From Lachnospiraceae bacterium UBA935 (GTDB lineage: Bacteria > Bacillota > Clostridia > Lachnospirales > Lachnospiraceae), in assembly GCA_002293525.1 (NCBI GenBank), contig DBDJ01000010.1, positions 1-29,399 of the forward strand: DNA of 29,399 nt, read 5' to 3'. Made by a program: the position numbers and the translations under genes. The notes under the pieces were generated by a model. The model did not search any database. It was not told the origin of the DNA and saw only the letters and a list, made by a program, of their open reading frames with translations. Positions 23,440 through 29,399 of the stretch are shown here, in pieces (position 1 is the stretch's first letter; every line of letters starts with the position of its first letter).

Positions 23440-26061
23440 TCATTCGCCCTCCTTCCATGCCGATATCTGGGGAATATAGGCATATTCCATTCCGTACGGA
23501 TAACAATATTGTAAGATGAGACGGCCATCCACCAGATATTTCCCCACTTCTTCCAGGCCGTTCTCGTCAGCATCGTCAAACAGCCGCTCAAATAATTCGG
23601 TTTCGGGATTATAAGCTAAGATATCGGCATAGATATAGCTGCTATCCCTAAGGTCGACCCACAGAGTATCAATGGCCGACGTGCCGAAATCATAAGTTAC
23701 CGTCGCATAATTTTCCATCAGATAACTCGGATAGTTGCCATAATCATCCAATATGGCTTCACTGCTGACCAGCTGCACGTCAGTGATATCGGAAATAAAT
23801 ATTTCCGACGGCATTTGAAAAGCAATCGGATGCTGCTGCAAGACAAGGGCACCGCTGTTCTGCTTTACTTTACTGTCAGAAGCTAGAAGAATATCATAGT
23901 TTTCCATAAACCCCCAGACCATGCAATGATGAACATTATCTTCGAACACATAGTTCGACCACATATAAGACTGGATTTGTTGGAATATGTAATTTTTTTT
24001 CTCCATTTCTTCTTCGCTTGATGCCTGTGCCGTATTTATATTATTACTGTAGGCGCTGGTAAAATCATAGGAACTCACCGAATATTTGATTTCGCTTTCC
24101 TGTATCTCGTGGGTCTGACCCTTTTCCAAATAGCCGGCAAAATACGCATGATTGGAAAAGCTGATGGTGACTTCCTCCAGGTCGGCGTTGGTATTGTTGG
24201 TAATCGTACCCGAAAAACCGTCGGGAAAATAAAACTCGATGTCGATATCCAAAGTACCGATATCATTGGCCGCAAGCTTTTTCACGTCAAATGAGACCAA
24301 CTGAAAAGCAGGCAGCTTTTCAAAATCAAGATCAAGATGAGCCCCGTCTTTAACCGTATACTGATATTCTCCTTCCAACTCACCCTCAAAACTATATTGA
24401 TCCCAGTGAGGGACAAAATGGCGATACCCCGCATCTAAACTCAACTGTAAAGCTTTCGGGTCAGGTATGATGATCTCACTTATGACATCTTCTTCTTTCA
24501 TGCTGTCACTAAGGCGGATGATGGCAAAATTATTTATGATCGGATTCCGGACCCGGTAATATAAACTTGTCAGGTAAACCAGTCCCGTGAATGCCAAGGC
24601 CACGGCGCAGATCATGAGCCACAGTTTTTCTTGTCTTTTCATCTTCTTCAGGACCAGATACAAGATCGGGCCGGCAATCACCGCATAAACTACGAACAGC
24701 AAGCCATATAGGAACTGGCTTGGTTTTCTGGGATCATCCATGAGACTAGGCAGGTTTGATCCCGAAACTGTTTCCCAGCTAAATAGTGAAAACTCAGGAA
24801 AAATCCAATTGGCCGTCTGGCCGCCCAGACTTTTACTGATCAGCATCTGAGCCAGCTCTGTCCGTCCGCTAAAGCTGTAAAGCGGCTCCATACCCAGATT
24901 ATAACCCAGCACTACCACCCGGCCCAAACCGACCTCCTTGACATGCTCCAGGCTTTTCCCGCCGGCACCGGTGAAGTTGTCAAATAACGGAACCGCCCCC
25001 GCAAATTGATAATCCAGCACGTCAACCCCTGGCAGAAATATTACCGTATCGGCATTGTCTTCGCCGGCGGTACTGTCTTCGCCGGCGTCACTGTCTTCGC
25101 CGGCGGCACTGTCTTCGCCGGCGTCACTGTCTTCGCCGGCGGCACTGTCTTCGCCGGCGGCACTGTCTTTGCCGGCGGTACTGTCTTCATTGCTTACATA
25201 AATCGTCATCGAAGTCTTGGAAAGACTGCCGATGGTTCCGGAGATAAAGCCGTCGTCAAATTTATTATAGACGGTTTGATAGTCCGCACCGGTTCCGATC
25301 ATCAGCACGCCGCCATCGTTGACCCATTCCTTAAGAGCCAGATACTGTTTGTCCGAAAGTCGGGCGGTATCAAAGCTGTTGATCAATATCATCTGGCAGA
25401 TCTTCAGGGCTTCGCCGTTTTCCGGCATATTCTCTTCATCCAGTTCAAGTAACCTGACCTTTAAAGCCGACTGGTCAAAGAATACATCGCGGCCTTCAAA
25501 GTAATTCAGGGCACTGAAATCATCGCTTAAGATGCCCATGACATAATAATCATTTCCATTGTAATAAGGAACTACTATCTTCTCGGAATAAACAACCTGG
25601 TCACGGCTATCGGTTATCTGTAACAGAAAGGAAGTAATGTCCGAACCTTGAGGCGGTATTTCTATAGTATAACGCTTCTGTTCTCCCTGACTAAGTACAA
25701 TATCCTGTCCGTATGACGGCGTGACATCGTAGTAATTGTTTCGTTCCGAAATCAGCCGGAGCGTACCGGAAAAGTCTTCCTGATTATTCGTAATATTTAC
25801 TTGGACATTGAAAGGGTATTCTTTTCGCATAGAATTGTCGATGCCGACACTGGTCGTTATCTGGAAGTTTGCCTGGACGTCATCTTCTTCGGCAGTGCCG
25901 AACAGCTCCTGAAAAGCGAGCGGATTCGCGGGCGGCACAGGATGTTCTGCCGTAACGGCGGCGGTATGAATATTGCCGCTTAAACTGGCGGCAACGAGGA
26001 CGATGGCAACGCTGATGCCAATATGTATCAGCAGCTTGGATGGCTTGTTCGGTACTCGCAT
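23440..26061 (-). CDS. GldG-like ABC-associated membrane protein (paralog 2), with expanded repeat
   Basis: 873 residues with the same plan as the protein at 19174: N-terminal helix (about 9-29), extracellular beta and Rossmann-like region (LINSFDTARLSDKQYLAL, GGVLMIGTGADYQ), two helices at about 445-500, and a C-terminal beta-rich domain. It is longer mainly because of a 42-residue run of seven hexapeptides (DSAAGE/DSDAGE type) inserted where the paralog has a short loop between KTSLTIG and VHGVDVLNYQ. It is the first gene of the ABC cluster, so transcription likely starts just upstream. The ribosome binding site is mediocre (GGAG 12 bases upstream). The pair of paralogs suggests an ancient duplication of a GldG-permease unit. 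Confidence 0.8.
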   Translation of the reverse strand: MRVPNKPSKLLIHIGISVAIVLVAASLSGNIHTAAVTAEHPVPPANPLAFQELFGTAEEDDVQANFQITTSVGIDNSMRKEYPFNVQVNITNNQEDFSGTLRLISERNNYYDVTPSYGQDIVLSQGEQKRYTIEIPPQGSDITSFLLQITDSRDQVVYSEKIVVPYYNGNDYYVMGILSDDFSALNYFEGRDVFFDQSALKVRLLELDEENMPENGEALKICQMILINSFDTARLSDKQYLALKEWVNDGGVLMIGTGADYQTVYNKFDDGFISGTIGSLSKTSMTIYVSNEDSTAGKDSAAGEDSAAGEDSDAGEDSAAGEDSDAGEDSTAGEDNADTVIFLPGVDVLDYQFAGAVPLFDNFTGAGGKSLEHVKEVGLGRVVVLGYNLGMEPLYSFSGRTELAQMLISKSLGGQTANWIFPEFSLFSWETVSGSNLPSLMDDPRKPSQFLYGLLFVVYAVIAGPILYLVLKKMKRQEKLWLMICAVALAFTGLVYLTSLYYRVRNPIINNFAIIRLSDSMKEEDVISEIIIPDPKALQLSLDAGYRHFVPHWDQYSFEGELEGEYQYTVKDGAHLDLDFEKLPAFQLVSFDVKKLAANDIGTLDIDIEFYFPDGFSGTITNNTNADLEEVTISFSNHAYFAGYLEKGQTHEIQESEIKYSVSSYDFTSAYSNNINTAQASSEEEMEKKNYIFQQIQSYMWSNYVFEDNVHHCMVWGFMENYDILLASDSKVKQNSGALVLQQHPIAFQMPSEIFISDITDVQLVSSEAILDDYGNYPSYLMENYATVTYDFGTSAIDTLWVDLRDSSYIYADILAYNPETELFERLFDDADENGLEEVGKYLVDGRLILQYCYPYGMEYAYIPQISAWKEGE
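25058..25183 (-). repeat. Seven 18-bp coding repeats in GldG-like protein 2
   Basis: Plus-strand unit TCTTCGCCGGCGGCACTG, seven copies end to end with one to three changes each. On the coding strand each unit gives a hexapeptide such as Asp-Ser-Ala-Ala-Gly-Glu. The period keeps the reading frame, so copy number may change without loss of the protein. Confidence 0.95.
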
Positions 26062-26135
26062 GATTGGCTTGGTCTCCAGTATGATTTTAATCGATCTATT
26101 AGCTCGGGCGAATGGCCGGACGCTATGATTATGAT

Positions 26136-26165
26136 AACATAGGTGACGGGGTTTTTCTATGTAAA
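26136..26165 (-). promoter_or_regulatory. Candidate promoter of the ABC gene cluster
   Basis: On the minus strand TTTACA (26165-26160), an 18-base spacer and TATGTT (26141-26136), about 75 bp upstream of the first gene's ATG. The match to a sigma-A promoter is moderate; other -10 choices (TATCAT at 26136-26131) exist. The AT-rich repeats at 26255-26315 lie 90-150 bp further upstream. Confidence 0.35.
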
Positions 26166-26254
26166 TTATTAAAACAGCAATTAGGAATCATAAAAAGACC
26201 GTTTTGAAATAAGTACCAGTTGAGAAACTATAAAAGAATATAAAAATTATTAAA

Positions 26255-26315
26255 AACAAATTAGAATTATTACAGGAACAAATGAAAATACTAAAAGAAC
26301 AAATAAGAATTATTA
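26255..26315. repeat. AT-rich degenerate repeats in intergenic region
   Basis: The 302-bp gap between the ABC cluster and the deacetylase gene is very AT-rich. Three copies of an AACAAAT-A-GAATTATTA-like unit begin at 26255, 26277 and 26298, about two DNA turns apart; the outer two match in 17 of 18 positions. No gene is seen. This could be curved DNA or a protein-binding array upstream of the ABC cluster promoter. Confidence 0.55.
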
Positions 26316-26363
26316 AAGTAAAATTAAAAAATTAAACTGTAAGCTTATGTAATAAAACAAACA

Positions 26364-27098
26364 TCAGTTAAACAAAATCTCATCTACCGTTACAAACTCA
26401 TATCCCCGGTTCTGTAGAATATCAATGATTACCATCACTGCCACCTTTGTTGACTCATATTCATCATGAAGCAGGATAATATCGTTATCCTTTACTTTAC
26501 CGACGACACGCTCTACAATAAATGATGCGTCCGTGCTGCACCAGTCCAAGGGGTCAACCGTCCAGAGTACGGGAAACATTTTCAGTTCTTTTTCAAACTT
26601 TTTGTCCCATTCTCCATAGGGCGGACGGACAAATATGGTTTCCTGGCCTGTGATTTCCTCGATCAGTTTGCTGGTTTCTCGAAGTTCTTCAACATAGATT
26701 TCTTCGTTCAAGGTGGTGAGACGCAGATGCGAATATGTGTGATTTCCGATAATATGGCCTTCATCATAGATCCGCTTGACAATATCCGGATATTCCTCCG
26801 CATTTTGACCGGTAATAAAAAAGCTGGCCTTTACTCCCCGATCTTTCAGTTCATCCAGTATCAGTTCCGTATAGACCGGATGGGGACCGTCATCAAAGGT
26901 AATGGCCACTTTCTTGATTTCTTTATAATTATCGGCTGCTTGTATTTCTTCTTGTTCTACTCTCCTGCCGGTCACCTCGACGTTGGTGCCGCTGCCGGTA
27001 GCCGACGCATACTTGATATAATATACGGATCCTAATACTATGTATAACAGAAATAAATACCCCAGAGCATATTTCTGCCAGCCTGATTTTTGCTTCAT
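26364..27098 (-). CDS. Membrane-anchored polysaccharide (peptidoglycan/chitin) deacetylase
   Basis: 244-residue NodB-fold enzyme removing acetyl groups from N-acetylated glycans at the outer face of the membrane. An N-terminal helix (YALGYLFLLYIVLGSVYYI) acts as anchor or signal. Catalytic motifs are complete: TFDDGPHP (Asp69 base, Asp70 metal ligand), NHTYSH (His120 and His124 metal ligands), RPPYGE (Arg158-Tyr161) and LLHD (His211, general acid). Length and motifs match small Firmicute deacetylases such as the sporulation or cell-wall types (PdaA/PdaB/YheN-like); which one is not clear. AGGA eight bases before the ATG supports the start. It is flanked by long AT-rich gaps and appears monocistronic. 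It might modify the wall or a glycan bound by the neighbouring carbohydrate-binding protein. Confidence 0.94.
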   Translation of the reverse strand: MKQKSGWQKYALGYLFLLYIVLGSVYYIKYASATGSGTNVEVTGRRVEQEEIQAADNYKEIKKVAITFDDGPHPVYTELILDELKDRGVKASFFITGQNAEEYPDIVKRIYDEGHIIGNHTYSHLRLTTLNEEIYVEELRETSKLIEEITGQETIFVRPPYGEWDKKFEKELKMFPVLWTVDPLDWCSTDASFIVERVVGKVKDNDIILLHDEYESTKVAVMVIIDILQNRGYEFVTVDEILFN

Positions 27099-27340
27099 AT
27101 GATATCCTGCAACATTCTTTCTTTGTTTTATATGCTATATTATATGCTTTCACGTTCCGTTATCATACCATTACAGGCGATTGGCATTTGCATAAGAAAT
27201 GCACTTTTTGACTCCTTGTTCAGGCAGTTGCGTGAATATCCGGAACTAAAGAGTATTCTATATGCGATTTTATATATAATTATTTTATATCCGAGGAAGA
27301 TGTAAGCAGCAAAATCTATCGGGCAGGTTCATTCTAACAC
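27099..27340. other. AT-rich leader region of the deacetylase gene
   Basis: No gene is supported in the 315 bp between the deacetylase and the carbohydrate-binding protein genes. On the minus strand a TATAAT at 27144-27139 could be the deacetylase -10, but the -35 position is poor (TATGAT), so an alternative or sporulation sigma factor is possible. A stretch rich in TATATA lies at about 27255-27295. Confidence 0.4.
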
Positions 27341-27381
27341 AAAGAAGAACCCTTGGCCGATTTTGCCGCGGGTTCTTCTTT
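27341..27381. terminator. Intrinsic terminator downstream of the carbohydrate-binding protein gene
   Basis: Arms AAAGAAGAACCC (27341-27352) and GGGTTCTTCTTT (27370-27381) are exact reverse complements around a 17-base loop. T-rich sequence lies on both outer sides, so it can act on the minus-strand gene that ends at 27414. Confidence 0.8.
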
Positions 27382-27413
27382 TATTATTTCACTTTATATG
27401 ATAAATGTCCCCG

Positions 27414-29399
27414 TTACGAATCGACAGCCTGTTCATCTTCCTTATCCTCTGTTCCAGATTCAACTGCTTCCCCTGGTTCGGAGTCCGGTGCTGCTTCCTC
27501 GGCTTCAGAGTCCGGTGCTGCTTCCTCGGTTTCGGTGTCCGGTGCTGCTTCCTCGGTTTCGGTGTCCGGTGCTGCTTCCTCGGTTTCGGTGTCCGGTACT
27601 GCTTCCTCGGTTTCGGTGTCTGGTATTTCCTCCGTTTCAGCGTCTGCTTCCTCATCCTCTGGTTCTTCTGTTTCCGGAGAACTATTTATGGTAATTGAGT
27701 TTTCTTCTGCCTGCTCAATGACGATCCAGCCGACGACTCCCGGTGCCCACACATTAGCATTGATGGTCGATTCCCAGACCTTGCCGTTATAAAGTACCCT
27801 GGCTCCGAGCGGATAGGCGTCCGAACTGTTCAGAGGCTGCCGCCATGCCGCCGGTTCCGCCGGCGGATCAGCCGTTTCATCCGTAACGATCCAACCGGCA
27901 ATACCTGGCGCCCACACGTTGTTATCAATATCAGATACCCATACCTTACCGTGATAAATCACCTTATCACCGATGTCATAAGCATCTTGGATGCCGATCG
28001 GCTGTGTCCATAACGGGATATTGACATATTTGTAAAGCGACAGGGCAGTGCCTGGCAGCCAATGGCTCATACTGGAATGACTCTGCAGCACGATATACAG
28101 GGCCGGCCCACCGTCCGGATTGCTGTCATATGTAATAACCTGTCCCGGTTCGTAAGCGGTTCCGGCCGTCCACGCTTGATAGACTTCATCGGCAATGGAC
28201 AGCCGATAGCTTCCCGTGGCTCCGCCGGCCAGTCCGCCTGAGATATAGTAGGTATTTCCCGCTACCAGCAAATGCCACAAGCTGTTCCGGCTGTTTTTCA
28301 GGACGGTGCCGTCGGCATCGTACAAGGTCAGTTCCGGTCCTTGATCGCCATAGTCAAGACTCTCAAAAGTATACACACCGCTCTCGTCGGGAACATAGAC
28401 AAAATAGTTCGCCAGATTCGGCTCATCGATCACCACTGACGGATTATAATCTGACCCTAACGGCATTGCCTCAGCCCTGCTCGCTCCACGGGTGATGATC
28501 AGATCGAATGCTCCTTCGTTGGTATCATGTCTGACCGGATTGAACTCATCAAGATTGTGTGCGGCGAATATATAGGTCTGGTCTTTTTTAAGCTGATATT
28601 TCTTGATAAAGTCCATGCCGCCCAGAAAATAGTTATTGCTGTTTTGATAGGTACCAAGATGACCCTGGCCCCCATAGTTATCATCGGAAAGCGGCTCGAC
28701 CTTCTGCATATCCGGAGTGTACAAAGAGCCTTCCGGATAAGTATTCGGACTCCAGACGATTTCATACGGATATCCGCCTCCCATCAACATATATTTTACC
28801 AGTTTATTTTCACTCCGGAATACATAGGTACCGTCTTGTGCCGGTGTGAATGCATAGCATCGGGACAATCCGCTGGAAAGCGTTACCGGGATGACTGTCC
28901 CCTGACTTACCGGCTCGGCTATATAGAAAGCCATATTGATGCTTTGCGATGTCTTTTTACCCTTGGAATCCACATTGACTGCGTTCACCCGTGCCACATA
29001 TGTCCCAGGATCAAAGTCGCCGAGATCGATGTTTAAGGATGTGACGTTCCAATCTGTGTTGGAATCAACGGAGACCTTTACTTCCGGGCCGGGCCTGCCG
29101 CTAATATATACCTCATACCAATGGGTATTATCACATTGATTCCAGCTCAGGGTCATCTCTTCACCCGGCAGAAACAACCACTTATTTAACTGGAGCGTCG
29201 GCTGAGATGGTGCCGGTATCGACCGGTATTCATCGATCTTCACATAGCGGTAATTTCCATTGAGTATAAACGGTGTCGTCGGAAACACAGTGCCTGCCCC
29301 GCCGGGGCTGGTCCAGAAGGTGTATCCGTCAGGCAGGTCAAGCTGACCCAAAGTGCCTGGTGTACCATTGCTGCCGTCCCGGCCAAATAGCGGGCCGCC
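27414..29399 (-). CDS. Carbohydrate-binding surface protein with acidic repeat tail, 5'-truncated by window edge
   Basis: At least 662 residues; the frame is open to the last base, so the true start lies right of the window and the TTG at 29351 is not claimed as a start. Order from the window edge: a Gly-rich stretch with some Gly-X-Y character (GPLFGRDGSNGTPG), a fibronectin III-like domain (about WNQCDNTHWYEVYISG to YVARVNAVNV), and a pre-peptidase-like beta domain (SGVYTFESLDYG and TLYDADGTVL). Then come three chitin-binding-like (CBM5/12) modules at about 28020-28180, 27880-28015 and 27720-27845, the last two with YHGKVW/YNGKVW and WAPG..GWIV. An acidic tail of Pro-Asp-Thr-Glu-Thr-Glu-Glu-Ala-Ala repeats ends the chain. 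No sortase motif is visible. Probably secreted and glycan-binding. Confidence 0.85.
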   Translation of the reverse strand, partial: GGPLFGRDGSNGTPGTLGQLDLPDGYTFWTSPGGAGTVFPTTPFILNGNYRYVKIDEYRSIPAPSQPTLQLNKWLFLPGEEMTLSWNQCDNTHWYEVYISGRPGPEVKVSVDSNTDWNVTSLNIDLGDFDPGTYVARVNAVNVDSKGKKTSQSINMAFYIAEPVSQGTVIPVTLSSGLSRCYAFTPAQDGTYVFRSENKLVKYMLMGGGYPYEIVWSPNTYPEGSLYTPDMQKVEPLSDDNYGGQGHLGTYQNSNNYFLGGMDFIKKYQLKKDQTYIFAAHNLDEFNPVRHDTNEGAFDLIITRGASRAEAMPLGSDYNPSVVIDEPNLANYFVYVPDESGVYTFESLDYGDQGPELTLYDADGTVLKNSRNSLWHLLVAGNTYYISGGLAGGATGSYRLSIADEVYQAWTAGTAYEPGQVITYDSNPDGGPALYIVLQSHSSMSHWLPGTALSLYKYVNIPLWTQPIGIQDAYDIGDKVIYHGKVWVSDIDNNVWAPGIAGWIVTDETADPPAEPAAWRQPLNSSDAYPLGARVLYNGKVWESTINANVWAPGVVGWIVIEQAEENSITINSSPETEEPEDEEADAETEEIPDTETEEAVPDTETEEAAPDTETEEAAPDTETEEAAPDSEAEEAAPDSEPGEAVESGTEDKEDEQAVDS
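27484..27618 (-). repeat. Five 27-bp coding repeats (acidic tail)
   Basis: Plus-strand unit begins TCCGGTGCTGCTTCCTCGGT and is 27 bases long; five near-perfect copies plus a diverged sixth. Each encodes nine residues (P-D-T-E-T-E-E-A-A type). Middle copies are identical, pointing to recent expansion. Confidence 0.95.

Noticed and set aside
23439..23591. 51-residue N-terminal extension of the ABC ATPase
   Set aside because: It lies inside the upstream GldG-like gene in another frame; the ATG at 23438 starts the canonical ATPase fold with a good AGGAGG.
27389..27655. Minus-strand frame of Lys/Pro/Arg repeats near the carbohydrate-binding protein end
   Set aside because: Out-of-frame reading of the 27-bp acidic-tail repeats; the longer frame with CBM modules explains the DNA.
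1..29399. tRNA, rRNA, integrated phage structural genes or insertion sequence transposases
   Set aside because: None recognised on either strand; the only mobility genes seen are the two serine recombinases.

Overview
This window looks like a chromosomal segment from a mid-GC, spore-forming, motile Firmicute of the Clostridia type. The clues are strong AGGAGG-like ribosome binding sites, large serine recombinases of the Tn4451/TndX kind, a BclA-like collagen protein, a soluble-sensor chemotaxis receptor and small XRE repressors. The species cannot be named from sequence alone. I see no rRNA, tRNA, CRISPR array or replication origin.

Layout. (1) 1-3650 is an accessory region. Two convergent large serine recombinase genes (the first cut by the window edge) enclose a short orphan fragment of collagen-like coding sequence. 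Beyond the second lies an intact cysteine-rich collagen-like surface protein whose start codon sits in a perfect 15-bp inverted repeat. (2) 3828-6664 holds a secreted M6 metalloprotease and the 3' remnant of a beta-helix surface protein. (3) 7005-9160 holds a chemotaxis receptor with a cysteine-rich PAS-like sensor and two divergent XRE repressors that share a well-formed operator/promoter region. (4) 9275-26061 is the core. It is a long minus-strand gene train, in transcription order: GldG-like protein, ABC ATPase, ABC-2 permease, second GldG-like protein, second permease, a coiled-coil/acidic membrane protein, MoxR AAA+ ATPase, DUF58 protein, and a giant fused BatA/VWA/GATase-like protein. 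The train is broken between the acidic membrane protein and moxR by a 765-bp intergenic block. That block holds a probable type I toxin-antitoxin locus and a structured element with a 28-bp perfect hairpin. (5) 26364-29399 holds a polysaccharide deacetylase and a carbohydrate-binding surface protein that runs off the right edge.

How the genes may work together. The ABC module (one ATPase, two related permeases, two related periplasm-type GldG-like proteins) and the MoxR-DUF58-VWA module are close and co-oriented. MoxR/VWA pairs are known as chaperone-like systems that mature or insert partner complexes, so the simplest reading is one envelope-associated assembly or export machine. This is inference. 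A striking local theme is short tandem repeats, nearly all with units divisible by three. They occur in the collagen gene, the second GldG-like protein, the acidic membrane protein, the carbohydrate-binding protein tail, the moxR/DUF58 junction and the leader of the acidic membrane protein.
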